Assembly (NCBI GenBank): GCA_040218795.1
Contig: JAVJQT010000002.1
Location: 303,506 to 367,505, forward strand
DNA from: CCMP332 sp040218795
Lineage (GTDB): Bacteria > Bacteroidota > Bacteroidia > Cytophagales > CCMP332
DNA: 64,000 bases
Direction: 5' to 3'
The translations under genes were made by a program, and so were the position numbers. The notes below the pieces were generated by a model. It worked only from the letters and a program-made list of their open reading frames with translations, had not been told where the DNA came from and ran no database searches. Of the stretch, positions 18,676 through 28,283 are shown one piece after another (position 1 is the stretch's first letter; every line of letters starts with the position of its first letter).

Positions 18676-19932
18676 AATAATATACTGGCAAGTTTTTAAG
18701 GTCCTTTGCTCCAATATTACATTGTAATAATCAATAATTCTTGAAATACTTTTTTGCTCGTGATTTACTATGGTAATTAAAGAGAGGTTTTCGATTTTTT
18801 CTATATCGAAGGCATGTTCCAAACTTTTTATCAAAGCAGCGATTTTATCCCTTCTATTGTCAATTGCAATGGTAAGCGATATCGCTGAGTTCTGCATTAC
18901 ATTGATCTTGATTAGGTTTTCGTTTAATGCATGAAACACAAGACCGATTTGCTCCTCATTAATAAAAGTAAAATCCTTCACTTTAAATGAAATCAACGCT
19001 TGATTTCTTTTTAATATGGTTACCGGTAATAGCTTTCTGGCGGCCTCTTTACTTATGACAGTTCCATCCTGATCTGTTTTAATAAATGATTTTACAATCA
19101 ATGGTATGTTCTTGTTCGCAAGAGGTTTAATAGTTTTTGGATGAATTACTGAGGCCCCGTAATAGGTCATTTCAGAAGCTTCAGCGTAGGAAAGGTTTTG
19201 AAATTGTGAAGTGTCCTTAAATAATTTTGGATCGGCATTCAAAATACCGGGAACATCTTTCCAGATAGTTATTGATTCAGCGTTTAAAATATTGCCAAAA
19301 ATCGCCGCAGTGAAATCCGAACCCTCTCTTCCCAATGTACTCATCCTGCCATCCTCGGTAGAACCAATAAAACCCTGCGTAAGATATAGCCCTGCTTGAT
19401 CTTTTAGAGTGAGTATATTTTGTTCGCTTTTATCCCATTTAATAATACCCTCTCTGAAATCATTCGTTGTTTTTACAAATTTTCTGGCATCCAGCCAGCT
19501 ATTATTAATGTTCTGGTCTCCAAAAAAATTGGAAAGTATTCTTGTTGAAATCAATTCTCCAAAAGGAACGATCCGGTCGTATTTTTCACTTTCCGAAATG
19601 GAACTTTCAGATTTAATGCTTTCAAGAGATTTTTCTAATTGAAGAATGAAGTCCTCGAGTTCATCAATGATTGTTTGCTCATTTGCGGATTGCAATCCAC
19701 GAATAATATTTATGTGAAAATTTTTAAGGTATTCAAGGTCATTTTTATAATCGAATCCGTCAATACATTTATATAAAATTTCCTCCAATGCATTGGTGGT
19801 TTTGCCCATCGCCGAGACGACCACAACCAATACTTCATCCTTTACAAAATGTTCACGGATGATTTGAGCCATATTAATTACTGCTTCTGAATCTTTTACT
19901 GAAGCACCTCCAAATTTGAAAACCTTGTGCAT
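18652..19932 (-). CDS. Aspartate kinase
   Basis: A 426-residue monofunctional aspartokinase. The N-terminal kinase domain shows KFGGASV and the later TLGREGSDFTAA nucleotide and substrate motifs, followed by two C-terminal ACT-type regulatory domains (about residues 295-426), where lysine or threonine would bind for feedback control. It phosphorylates aspartate, the first step to lysine, threonine and methionine. An upstream ATG at 19956 would add eight residues, but a promoter-like TATATTTG (19961-19954, minus strand) overlaps it, so the ATG at 19932 is preferred. It is divergent from fbp. Confidence 0.9.
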   Translation of the reverse strand: MHKVFKFGGASVKDSEAVINMAQIIREHFVKDEVLVVVVSAMGKTTNALEEILYKCIDGFDYKNDLEYLKNFHINIIRGLQSANEQTIIDELEDFILQLEKSLESIKSESSISESEKYDRIVPFGELISTRILSNFFGDQNINNSWLDARKFVKTTNDFREGIIKWDKSEQNILTLKDQAGLYLTQGFIGSTEDGRMSTLGREGSDFTAAIFGNILNAESITIWKDVPGILNADPKLFKDTSQFQNLSYAEASEMTYYGASVIHPKTIKPLANKNIPLIVKSFIKTDQDGTVISKEAARKLLPVTILKRNQALISFKVKDFTFINEEQIGLVFHALNENLIKINVMQNSAISLTIAIDNRRDKIAALIKSLEHAFDIEKIENLSLITIVNHEQKSISRIIDYYNVILEQRTLKTCQYIISGAVFEN

Positions 19933-19953
19933 ATTCCTGATAAATTCGGGGCG

Positions 19954-19961
19954 CAAATATA
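19954..19961 (-). promoter_or_regulatory. Putative -7 element of the aspartate kinase gene
   Basis: On the minus strand this reads TATATTTG, a match to TAnnTTTG, 22 bp before the chosen start codon. No clear -33 TTTG is seen. It favours the shorter start of the kinase gene. Confidence 0.4.
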
Positions 19962-19974
19962 ATTCTTTAATAAC

Positions 19975-19982
19975 TATATTTG
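19975..19982 (+). promoter_or_regulatory. Putative -7 element of fbp
   Basis: TATATTTG matches TAnnTTTG and lies 18 bp before the fbp start codon. It faces the similar element of the divergent kinase gene 14 bp away. The -33 part is not recognisable. Confidence 0.4.
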
Positions 19983-20000
19983 TGATTGTATTGAAAGCCT

Positions 20001-20987
20001 ATGGAAGAAACTATTGCCAAACGCGTCGGCACAACTTTAGATAGATTTATAAATGAAAAACAAGCTGAATTTGCATTTGCAACAGGTGAGCTGTCCCAAC
20101 TATTAAGAGACATTGCTCTTGCTGCAAAAATCACCAATAGAGAAATAAACAGAGCCGGGCTTTCAGATATTACGGGCTCATTTAACAAACAGAACGTTCA
20201 GGGAGAAGAACAACAGCGACTCGATGTAATAGCCAATTACCGTTTCATGAGAGCATTAAAAAAAGGCGGAGAAGTTTGTGCAATTGTATCAGAGGAAGAA
20301 GAAGATATTAATTTTACCGGGAATGATGATGCGAAATATGTAATAGCCATCGATCCTTTGGACGGATCTTCAAATATTGATGTAAATGTTGCAATAGGAA
20401 CGATATTTTCGATTTACAGAAGAAAATCAAATATAGGAGATCAGCCTAAAATGGATGATGTTTTACAAAAGGGTTCTGAACAAATTGCAGCCGGATATGT
20501 CTTGTACGGTTCGAGTACCATGCTAGTTTATACTACCGGCCACGGGGTAAACGGATTTACCTATGAGCCATCTTTAGGCGAATTCTTTTTATCACACCCT
20601 AACATGAATACACCCGAAACCGGGAGATTGTACAGCATAAATGAGGGGAATTATAATGACTTCGATATATCACTTAAAAAATACATTGAACTCTGCAGAG
20701 AAAGGAAATATTCCGGGCGCTATATAGGATCTTTAGTCGCGGATTTTCACAGAAACTTACTTAAAGGTGGAATTTACATATACCCTGCAACAAGTAATTC
20801 ACCAGAAGGAAAACTGCGTTTAATCTATGAATGCAATGCGCTTGCTTTTATTGTAGAACAGGCTGGTGGCAAGGCGACCGATGGCAAAAATAGAATTCTG
20901 GATATAGAACCGACTGAGCTTCATCAAAGGGTACCTTATTACGTCGGTTCGAGTAAAATGGTGGAAGAAGCAATGAAAAACAATTAA
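20001..20987 (+). CDS. fbp: Fructose-1,6-bisphosphatase class I
   Basis: A 328-residue enzyme of gluconeogenesis that hydrolyses fructose 1,6-bisphosphate to fructose 6-phosphate. The metal-binding and active-site motifs are clear: SEEEED near residue 95, DPLDGSSNIDVNVAIGTIFSIYR, and the sugar-phosphate segment with YSGRYIGSLVADFHR, then the late GGKATDG. The length is normal for class I enzymes. It is divergent from the aspartate kinase gene and its stop codon overlaps the end of the convergent small gene by 4 bp. Confidence 0.95.
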   Translation: MEETIAKRVGTTLDRFINEKQAEFAFATGELSQLLRDIALAAKITNREINRAGLSDITGSFNKQNVQGEEQQRLDVIANYRFMRALKKGGEVCAIVSEEEEDINFTGNDDAKYVIAIDPLDGSSNIDVNVAIGTIFSIYRRKSNIGDQPKMDDVLQKGSEQIAAGYVLYGSSTMLVYTTGHGVNGFTYEPSLGEFFLSHPNMNTPETGRLYSINEGNYNDFDISLKKYIELCRERKYSGRYIGSLVADFHRNLLKGGIYIYPATSNSPEGKLRLIYECNALAFIVEQAGGKATDGKNRILDIEPTELHQRVPYYVGSSKMVEEAMKNN

Positions 20988-21313
20988 GAATTATATTTCT
21001 CTCTCCAAAATATTTTTTCCTCTTCTCTCTTAATTACCAATTCAGCAATTTTAGTATAGACCTCTTCAGCTTTCGCGCTGTTTAGTATTTCTTTTAATTT
21101 TAATTCAGAGACATCCATTCTGTACATGATCGATAAAAATCTTTCAAAATCATTTTCGATCATGCCCTCAATTAATTTTGCTACTGCCTTATAAAATTCT
21201 GTTTTAGATTTTGCATTTAAGATATCGGGAATATCATCCGGTATTTCCAGACTATTGCTTAGTCCACCGGCAATTTTATTTAATTTAGCGATTTGCTTAT
21301 TCATGGCTTCCAA
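20984..21313 (-). CDS. Small conserved hypothetical protein
   Basis: A 109-residue, charged, mostly helical soluble protein without signal peptide. Heptad-like leucines and the segment FYKAVAKLIEGMIENDFERFLSIMYRMDV suggest a helical bundle, and it ends with KIAELVIKREEEKIFWREKY. Proteins of this appearance occur as single conserved genes in Bacteroidota, but I cannot attach a function. It is convergent with fbp (4 bp overlap) and divergent from the outer-membrane protein gene starting 14 bp away. Confidence 0.7.
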   Translation of the reverse strand: MEAMNKQIAKLNKIAGGLSNSLEIPDDIPDILNAKSKTEFYKAVAKLIEGMIENDFERFLSIMYRMDVSELKLKEILNSAKAEEVYTKIAELVIKREEEKIFWREKYNS

Positions 21314-21326
21314 TGCTAAATTACTA

Positions 21327-21917
21327 ATGAATAAATACTTAATTCCGATACTTTTAATATGTTTTTTGAATAGTTCTTTTGCTCAGGAAATTAAAGTGGA
21401 TGCAATTGCGGGTTTTAATGCCTCACAATTGGACGGTGATAGAATGGCGGGCTTTAATAAATTGGGCTTATTGTTAGGAGGATCAGCGGGAGTAAATTTA
21501 AAGGAAAATTTCAAAGTTGAATTGCGTATTCTGTACAGCCAGAAAGGCAGTCGCTTTACCGATAAAGACCCGGTCGATTTAAATTATAGACTCAATTATC
21601 TTGATTTTCCGATGGTATTCCGATATCGCCTGGATCAAAATTTCTTTGAACTTGCCGAGAACATAGAGCTGGAAGCAGGACTACAATTTTCATATTTATT
21701 GGCGGCAAAAGAAGGGGATCCCTTGATTGGTTTTATCAGATTATACGATGACTTTGAACCGAGGATTTATGGATTTATTCTAGGCTGCTCTTATAACTAT
21801 GACAGGTATACGCTGAGATTAAATTTTCAAAGGTCTTTGGTTAGTACCAACAAATCCTTTTCATATCTGGACCGAACCTTGAGTTTTTCTTTGGCCTATA
21901 GTTTGGGAAACGAATAA
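21327..21917 (+). CDS. Outer-membrane beta-barrel protein (porin/PorT-like family)
   Basis: A 196-residue protein with a signal peptide (cleavage after SSFAQ) and an eight-stranded type barrel pattern: VDAIAGFNASQLDGD, LGLLLGGSAGVNL, VELRILYSQKGSRF, LDFPMVFRYR and a final strand SFSLAYSLG. This is the generic outer-membrane beta-barrel family with the frequent motif of a retained GD...GF...G start. A longer frame from 21255 adds a segment overlapping the divergent gene; the ATG at 21327 gives the signal peptide directly. Function unknown. Confidence 0.75.
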   Translation: MNKYLIPILLICFLNSSFAQEIKVDAIAGFNASQLDGDRMAGFNKLGLLLGGSAGVNLKENFKVELRILYSQKGSRFTDKDPVDLNYRLNYLDFPMVFRYRLDQNFFELAENIELEAGLQFSYLLAAKEGDPLIGFIRLYDDFEPRIYGFILGCSYNYDRYTLRLNFQRSLVSTNKSFSYLDRTLSFSLAYSLGNE

Positions 21918-21928
21918 AAATATTTCGA

Positions 21929-22480
21929 TTAACCCTTCTTTTGGGGAGTTATCGGCTTTTGACTTACTTTTTTTGAGGAGGCGGTCTGATTTTTTGCTAC
22001 CGGTGCTTTTTTAGGTTTTGCCTTACTGACCTTCTTTTTCTCGTCTTTTTCGCTTGCAGCTTCACTCTTTTCGTCATCCTTAAAGGAAATGCCCGGATCC
22101 TCTTCCAAAATTATTGAATACCATGCTACCAGTTTTTTGACATCTGAGTGATAAACTTTATCAGCATCAAATTCAGGTACAACTCCACCTAAAAATGAAA
22201 ATAAAGCATTGCTGTCATCTTTTGAAGAAACCGGAAGTGCATCTGAAAATTTACTTTTTATTTTTTCATAAACATCCTTTAAAGGAATAGCGCCTTCCTG
22301 ATCCGTTGTATAAATAGAAATTTCCTTGAGCAAGGAGACACGGTGATTAGGTCCTAAAACCATTTTTTTTCGTGAATCATTTAATTCTTCAACAATGTAA
22401 CCGTTTTTAGTTGGTTTTAATATCTTGTATAGCCCTCCTTTACCGGCTACTGATACGATTTCGTCAAAATTTAACTTCAT
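21929..22480 (-). CDS. DUF5606 domain protein
   Basis: A 183-residue cytoplasmic protein. The N-terminal part (residues 1-130) has a KOW-like start, VSVAGKGGLYKILKPTKNGYIVEEL, followed by KKMVLGPNHRVSLLKEISIYT and a helical part ending LVAWYSIILEE; this is the DUF5606 pattern. The last 45 residues are a low-complexity Lys/Ala/Pro/Ser tail. Such proteins are nearly universal in Bacteroidota and of unknown function. The basic tail might contact nucleic acid, which is my inference. It lies 78 bp after engB, probably in the same transcription unit. Confidence 0.8.
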   Translation of the reverse strand: MKLNFDEIVSVAGKGGLYKILKPTKNGYIVEELNDSRKKMVLGPNHRVSLLKEISIYTTDQEGAIPLKDVYEKIKSKFSDALPVSSKDDSNALFSFLGGVVPEFDADKVYHSDVKKLVAWYSIILEEDPGISFKDDEKSEAASEKDEKKKVSKAKPKKAPVAKNQTASSKKVSQKPITPQKKG

Positions 22481-22558
22481 AGGTCAGATTCTTATGCCTA
22501 AAACTAGATGTTTTTGCAAATAGATGAATAAAAAATGTAATACCAACAAGAATATCAA

Positions 22559-23161
22559 TTAACTGGCATAATGTTTTACAAAGTTTAATATGTCATTCTT
22601 GCCCCTTTGCTTTGTTGCACTGCTTATAAATATATCTGGCAAATACTCCCAGGACTTTAGCAATTCATTTTTATAATTGTCAATCTGCTTTTTAGCCTGG
22701 TTTGAAGATAATTTATCAACTTTGGTAAATACAATTGCAAAAGGGATTTGTTTTATCCCCAGGTATTCTAAAAATTCCAAATCAATGGATTGTGCTTTAT
22801 GTCGTGAATCAATTAAAACAAAAACACAATAAAGCTTTTTGGCACCTTCAAGATAGTCCGTAATAAGTCTTTGAAACACTTTTTTTTGCCCTTTGGAGAC
22901 TTTGGCGTAGCCATAACCGGGTAAGTCAACAAAATACAATTCATCATCAATCTTAAAATGATTTATTAATTGAGTTTTACCGGGAGTAGAAGATGTTTTT
23001 GCTAAATTTTTTCTATTTGTCAAATAATTAATCAGGCTTGACTTACCTACATTTGACCTTCCAATAAATGCAAATTCGGGAAGACCGTCATCCGGACATT
23101 GTGAAAAATCACTGCTACTTTTAACAAACTCTACCTCTTTGAGATCTTCCACTTTAGTCAT
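22559..23161 (-). CDS. engB: Ribosome biogenesis GTPase EngB/YsxC
   Basis: A 200-residue TRAFAC GTPase that helps assemble the large ribosomal subunit. The G1 loop GRSNVGKS is at residues 34-41, then the G2 region SSTPGKTQLINHF, G3 VDLPGYGYAKVS and G4 FTKVDKL, with SSATKQRG as G5. Size and order match the EngB family. It is upstream of the DUF5606 gene on the minus strand and divergent from the OmpA-family gene at 23266. Confidence 0.94.
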   Translation of the reverse strand: MTKVEDLKEVEFVKSSSDFSQCPDDGLPEFAFIGRSNVGKSSLINYLTNRKNLAKTSSTPGKTQLINHFKIDDELYFVDLPGYGYAKVSKGQKKVFQRLITDYLEGAKKLYCVFVLIDSRHKAQSIDLEFLEYLGIKQIPFAIVFTKVDKLSSNQAKKQIDNYKNELLKSWEYLPDIFISSATKQRGKNDILNFVKHYAS

Positions 23162-23265
23162 TCCTTTTAAATTGAATAAATTAATTATGTAAAATATATA
23201 AATTTACGGTGCAATAAATTTACTGCTTGAATATTTGACATGAATATTCTGTTTAAACCTGTGTT

Positions 23266-25692
23266 ATGAAAGTTAGCTACCCTCCTTATTTCTTAATTAT
23301 TTTAGTTATAAGCTTTTGTTCTACAATTGCTTTATCGCAAAACAAAAAAGAAATCCGACAAATAGAACCAGATGCAAAAGAGTTTTTTAGAATTGAAGAA
23401 TATCATCGCGCTTTGCCTTTGTATATAAAGCTCGATTCCCTTTCACCCAATAATGGCCTATACAATTTCAGAATTGGTGTTTGTTATTTAAACTCTTACG
23501 ATAAATCAAGGGCCTTGCCTTATTTTGAAAGAGCGGTGCGCTTTGGATATGAAGAAGAACACCTCGATATGTATTTGGGTCGATCTTATCATTTAAGTCA
23601 GTATTTTGAAAAGGCCATCGGCTACTATGAAAAATATAAAACGCACCTTGAAGAAATAGATGAAAGACCTGATGAACTTGTCCAGGTTACAAAGTACATA
23701 GAAGAATGCAAAGTTGGAAGGGAATTGGTTAAACAACCTGTAAAAGCAGATATTGAAAATCTTGGGGCAAAGATGAATTCAATTTATCCGGATTATGTAC
23801 CTGTAATATCAGCAGATGAAGAAATTCTGATCTTTACCTCAAGAAGACCTAATTCTACCGGTGGTGAAATGGAATTTGAAACGGGTCATTATTACGAAGA
23901 CATTTATATCTCTGGCAAAAAAGATAAGGAATGGACTCCTCCTATAAAAATGCCTCATGGCATAAATACAGAAAAACACGATGCTTGTATTGGATTATCT
24001 CCGGATGGCCAGAAGCTTTTCATTTACAGGAGCAATCAATCTTCAACATTCTCGGGAGATATATACGTAAGTAACTTAAAAGGCAATGAATGGTCGGAAC
24101 CTGAACGAATGCCGGAACCTATCAATTCAGATGGATGGGAGCCTTCTGCCAGTATTACACCTGATGAAAAAACTATTTATTTCACAAGCGACAGAGAAGG
24201 TGGATATGGTGGTACAGACATTTACATGGCGAAATTACTGCCTTCAGGTGAATGGGCAAAGCCAAAAAATCTGGGACCTAAAATTAATACGAAATACAAT
24301 GAAGACGGGCCTTTTATCCATCCAGACGGCAAAACGCTTTATTTCAGTTCAAGAGGCCATAAAACCATGGGCGGCTATGATATTTTTAAAACGGTATTTA
24401 ATGAAGATAGCAACGACTGGTCAGAACCCTTAAATATGGGCTTTCCTATAAATACTGCCGATGATGACATCTATTATGTACTTTCTGCTGATGGAACAAG
24501 AGCTTATTTCTCCAGTCATAGGGAAGACACCTATGGAGAGAAAGATATTTATGTCGCCCATCTTCCTGTTAAATCTATTGCCATTATTCAGTTTAAGGGA
24601 CATGTATTCAGGGATGATACAAAAGAACCTGTGGCTGCAACCATTACCGTTACGGATTTGACAACACAGAATATAGTTGGAATTACAAACTCAAACAGTT
24701 TTAATGGGCGGTTTACCACAATATTGCCTCCGCGAAAAAATTACGCCATAAATGTAGATTTGCCAGGCTATCTATTTTATTCTGAAAACATTAATATTCC
24801 CGAGCAGGTGGAATATTATGAGGTATCAAAAGAAATATATCTCAAACCTCTGAAAACAGATGGTGGAATGACCACAATGAGAAATATATTTTTCTTACCC
24901 GGTGAATCAGAACTCAGAATAGAATCTCAGATTGAGTTAAACAAACTATATAGAAAACTGATCGAAAACCCCGAAATAGAAGTTGAGATAGCAGCTCATA
25001 CAGATAACCAAAACGAGTCTGTCGTGAATAAACTATTATCGCAAGCCAGAGCGCAAACAGTTATGGATTATCTGGTCGATAAAGGTATTGAACCGGATCG
25101 ATTATTCCCGGTTGGCTATGGAGACGCTTTTCCGATTGCTTCAAATCTAACTGAAGAAGGAAGAGCGAAAAACCGGAGATTGGAAATAATCACTATCCAT
25201 GGATTGGATAAGGGTTTGGTTGATAATCCCGATGAACACGGATATTATTATCGCAAGGGTATTACACCATTTGAAGAAGAAGAAGCCGATGTGATAGCCG
25301 ATGTTAAAAACATGGATTATTTCAAGTCAAAATACAAGGTAGGTGATAAACTGGATATCGGTGCAAACGTTATGTTTGAATTTGATTCAGATAAAGTAAG
25401 AAGAGCTTATTACCCTGTATTAGATAGTGCAATTCGAATCCTAAAACTATATCCAAAAGTTAGTTTTGAACTCGCGGGACACACCTGCAGTATTGGTCCG
25501 ACAGCCTATAATCAGCTATTGTCAGAAAGAAGGGTAAATTCCGTAGTAAATTATATGAGTGGTAGAGGAATTGATCCGGCGAGAATGGAAAGAAAAGGCT
25601 ATGGAGAATCGCGGCCGATTGTAAGCAATTCAACTATTCAAGGAAGACGCAAAAACAGAAGGGTAGAGTTTATTATCAATAAAATTGAATAA
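23266..25692 (+). CDS. TPR-PD40-OmpA envelope protein with two OmpA domains
   Basis: An 808-residue envelope protein. After a signal peptide (cleavage after ALSQ) come TPR repeats (about 30-150), PD40 blades with repeated LSPDGQKLFI or DGKTLYFSSRG motifs (about 170-435), a carboxypeptidase-like Ig domain (about 440-530) and then two OmpA peptidoglycan-binding domains in tandem (about 545-645 and 700-808). The first keeps the binding Asp580 in AAHTDNQN and the Arg of SQARAQ. In the second, the equivalent residue is Cys741 (GHTCSIG). It anchors the outer membrane to peptidoglycan. Related proteins act in gliding or type IX secretion, but the assignment here is only general. Confidence 0.87.
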   Translation: MKVSYPPYFLIILVISFCSTIALSQNKKEIRQIEPDAKEFFRIEEYHRALPLYIKLDSLSPNNGLYNFRIGVCYLNSYDKSRALPYFERAVRFGYEEEHLDMYLGRSYHLSQYFEKAIGYYEKYKTHLEEIDERPDELVQVTKYIEECKVGRELVKQPVKADIENLGAKMNSIYPDYVPVISADEEILIFTSRRPNSTGGEMEFETGHYYEDIYISGKKDKEWTPPIKMPHGINTEKHDACIGLSPDGQKLFIYRSNQSSTFSGDIYVSNLKGNEWSEPERMPEPINSDGWEPSASITPDEKTIYFTSDREGGYGGTDIYMAKLLPSGEWAKPKNLGPKINTKYNEDGPFIHPDGKTLYFSSRGHKTMGGYDIFKTVFNEDSNDWSEPLNMGFPINTADDDIYYVLSADGTRAYFSSHREDTYGEKDIYVAHLPVKSIAIIQFKGHVFRDDTKEPVAATITVTDLTTQNIVGITNSNSFNGRFTTILPPRKNYAINVDLPGYLFYSENINIPEQVEYYEVSKEIYLKPLKTDGGMTTMRNIFFLPGESELRIESQIELNKLYRKLIENPEIEVEIAAHTDNQNESVVNKLLSQARAQTVMDYLVDKGIEPDRLFPVGYGDAFPIASNLTEEGRAKNRRLEIITIHGLDKGLVDNPDEHGYYYRKGITPFEEEEADVIADVKNMDYFKSKYKVGDKLDIGANVMFEFDSDKVRRAYYPVLDSAIRILKLYPKVSFELAGHTCSIGPTAYNQLLSERRVNSVVNYMSGRGIDPARMERKGYGESRPIVSNSTIQGRRKNRRVEFIINKIE

Positions 25693-25751
25693 ATTAAAGT
25701 CTTCGGATTCAAATTGAATTTATAAATCTGATTTTAATTCAAAAAATAGGT

Positions 25752-25759
25752 TATTTTTG
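25752..25759 (+). promoter_or_regulatory. Putative -7 element of the 25812 gene
   Basis: TATTTTTG fits TAnnTTTG, about 52 bp before the start codon of the following small gene. No -33 element at correct spacing is evident. Confidence 0.3.
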
Positions 25760-25811
25760 AAAAGGGTCAATTTTCAGATTGATCTAAATTCGCTAAAATG
25801 TTAAGGATTTT

Positions 25812-26252
25812 ATGAGCATACGCTTTTTATTCATTGCGATTATTTTGATTTCAGGATCAATATTGAGAGTGGATGACTTGAAAGCCCAATGCAACCCGGG
25901 TGAATTGGCTGAAAATTGCATTTCTCAATTGGATACAAATTTCCACTTTCTTAAAAGCTATGAGTTAGATGGGCTTAATGGAGAAAAGGAAATGATTGAA
26001 CATTCTTATGTCCTGACGAGAAGCACGGATTACCTAATCAATCTATGCAGTGATGCTGAAACAGAAATGGATGTTGCAATTGAAATATTCGATTCTAATC
26101 GCAAAAGTGTTGCAAGCAGTAAAACAGATAGTCTATTAAACAGCTCATTGGAATTTGATTGCAGGGTGACCGGGATTTATTATCTGCAATACACTTTTAT
26201 TGATTCCCAGTCCCATTGTGGTGCCAGTGCCATTGGGTTTAAAAGCGATTGA
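25812..26252 (+). CDS. Small secreted protein, unknown
   Basis: A 146-residue protein with a signal peptide (cleavage after LKAQ). The mature part carries five cysteines, possibly in disulfides, and a beta-rich layout with the sequence TDYLINLCSDAETEMDVAIEIFDSN that resembles the jelly-roll pre-peptidase type domains. I do not recognise a named family with certainty. It sits between two large OmpA-family genes and abuts the stop of the convergent one with no gap, so it may have an envelope role. Confidence 0.65.
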   Translation: MSIRFLFIAIILISGSILRVDDLKAQCNPGELAENCISQLDTNFHFLKSYELDGLNGEKEMIEHSYVLTRSTDYLINLCSDAETEMDVAIEIFDSNRKSVASSKTDSLLNSSLEFDCRVTGIYYLQYTFIDSQSHCGASAIGFKSD

Positions 26253-28283
26253 CTACTTTTTAAGAACTTTAAACTCCACTCTTCTATTTAATTCACGACC
26301 TTCTTTTTCATCATCATTGGTGGCGAGAGGCTGTGATTCTCCGTAACCTACAGTCGTAATTCTTCTTGGGTCAACTCCTTTATTAACGAGATACTTCTTT
26401 ACCGCATCAACTCTTGCTTTAGAAAGTCTTTTGTTAAATTCCTTCTTGCCAATATTGTCGGTATGCCCTCCGAGTTCTATTTCAAGACTGGGATTTCTGG
26501 CAAGCATGTTTTCAACCTTGCTCAATTCATCAAATGAACTGGGTTTTATTTTCGATTTATCAAAGTCGAAGTAGATATTCCTCAAAACTTTTGTTGTTCC
26601 CACAGACAATGGACTTAGAACTATCTCTTTGTCTTTCTGTGTTATTTCATCTTCCGATCCATCAAATATTATATCCTCGTTAATAAATGCGAATCCGTCT
26701 TTTTCAACCGAAAGTCGATAGGTACTGTTATCGGGATTTTCTACCTTGAATTTATAAACCCCATCATCCATTTTTCTTTGAGCAGCAACGACCTGGTTAT
26801 CTACATTAATTAAAGACACTTTAGCATTCATCAAATCTCCGCTTTGATCTTTAATTCTCAGATTCAAAATAACATTCTTTTTTTCAGGGGCAGCTTTTTG
26901 TGCCACTGAACTTGCGGTATCTTTCGATACGCTGTCACTTTCTTCAGGAATTTCAAATTGTCCCTCTTTGATTGAATAGATATCGGACAAACCATAACCG
27001 CCCCCTCTTACTGTGGCATAATAAGCAATTTCGCCATCGTTTGATGACACAAAATAAATATCATTATCAGAGGTGTTAATCGGATAACCCATATTGACAG
27101 GGTCTCCCCAGGACTCTTCTTCTATAAGATATTCAGACTTGAAAATATCGTATCCGCCCATTCCTTTATGCCCCTTACTACTGAAGTATAAATAATCGCC
27201 TGAAAAATCAACAAAAGGGCCATCATCGTCGTATTTGGTATTGATCACAGAACCAAGATTTTTCGCTTTCTTCCAGGCTCCTTTTTTATCTTTTTCAGAG
27301 TAGTAGATGTCACTTCCACCATAACCTCCGGGCCGGTTGCTTGAGAAATAGAGGGTGCTTCCATCGGGAGAAAGACAAACTGAACTCTCCTTAAAACCCA
27401 AGGAATTTATATTTGGTCCTATGGATTTTGGCTCAGACCATGTACCATCATCAGCTTTATTCGATACCAAAATATCACCATTGTTTTCATCAGTGTATAG
27501 AAAAAGAATATTTCCATCCGCCGATAAAGACAAATTCGAATTGTGAAAAACAGTATTTATTGGCGTTCCAATATTTTTGGCCTGCGTCCATTTTCCATCA
27601 TCAAAATTGCTGTAAAAAATATCTTCAAAAAATTCATTATCGATGTCCACATCTTTTGATAAATTCCCATCCTTTCTTCTGGTAGTGAAAATCATAAAGG
27701 AATTCTCCCTATTGATTACAGGGGCATAATCATCGTAAACAGAATTGATTTGGGCGCCCATATTACGTATGGAATAATTTTGAGGATTGGAAACAAACTC
27801 TTTTCCGTTATAACATTCAAGAATTCTGTTTTTCACCTCCTCAGCGTCAATCTTATCACTTCCACTGTAAGTCGGGTTCTCAGTAAGTTTCTCTTCGTAT
27901 TTTTGATAATACTTTATGGCTTCATCGAAGTCCAAACCGAAATGATAACTGCGGCCTATCAAATAATTTAAGGAAAATTTATAATCGGGATTGAGATTTA
28001 AAACCTTTATAAAATAAGTGGCAGCGCGATCTTTATTGATCGTTTCAAGATACATTTTACCTGCTTTGAAATTGGCATCTACATTATCGGGATCGATTCT
28101 TGCAGCTTGAATATATAGCTCCTTTGCAACTTCTTTTGCCGCAGTGCTCTCCATTACCAGATCGGCTTGCCTGACAAATTTTGCTGCGACTTCTTTTCTC
28201 TTTTCGGATATTTGAGAAAACAAGGTGATCGAATATAAGGATAGCGTCAACGATAGTAAAATAGCCTTATACTTTCCTGGCAT
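26253..28283 (-). CDS. TPR-PD40-OmpA family envelope protein
   Basis: A 676-residue relative of the product of 23266, with the same plan but one OmpA domain. It has a signal peptide, TPR helices (about 30-140), PD40 blades (about 170-430; SPDGSTLYFSSNRPGGYGGSDIYYS is a clear example split over strands), a linker with an Ig-like domain (about 465-545), and a C-terminal OmpA domain (about 565-676) with canonical HTDNIG and SKARVDAVKKYL motifs, therefore with the peptidoglycan-binding Asp and Arg. It links outer membrane and cell wall. The two paralogues are in convergent orientation, separated only by the small gene at 25812. Confidence 0.87.
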   Translation of the reverse strand: MPGKYKAILLSLTLSLYSITLFSQISEKRKEVAAKFVRQADLVMESTAAKEVAKELYIQAARIDPDNVDANFKAGKMYLETINKDRAATYFIKVLNLNPDYKFSLNYLIGRSYHFGLDFDEAIKYYQKYEEKLTENPTYSGSDKIDAEEVKNRILECYNGKEFVSNPQNYSIRNMGAQINSVYDDYAPVINRENSFMIFTTRRKDGNLSKDVDIDNEFFEDIFYSNFDDGKWTQAKNIGTPINTVFHNSNLSLSADGNILFLYTDENNGDILVSNKADDGTWSEPKSIGPNINSLGFKESSVCLSPDGSTLYFSSNRPGGYGGSDIYYSEKDKKGAWKKAKNLGSVINTKYDDDGPFVDFSGDYLYFSSKGHKGMGGYDIFKSEYLIEEESWGDPVNMGYPINTSDNDIYFVSSNDGEIAYYATVRGGGYGLSDIYSIKEGQFEIPEESDSVSKDTASSVAQKAAPEKKNVILNLRIKDQSGDLMNAKVSLINVDNQVVAAQRKMDDGVYKFKVENPDNSTYRLSVEKDGFAFINEDIIFDGSEDEITQKDKEIVLSPLSVGTTKVLRNIYFDFDKSKIKPSSFDELSKVENMLARNPSLEIELGGHTDNIGKKEFNKRLSKARVDAVKKYLVNKGVDPRRITTVGYGESQPLATNDDEKEGRELNRRVEFKVLKK

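Noticed and set aside
24086..24433. 115-codon plus-strand frame inside the large OmpA-family gene
   Set aside because: It lies in another frame of a well-supported gene with clear PD40 repeats, and its protein shows no family features.
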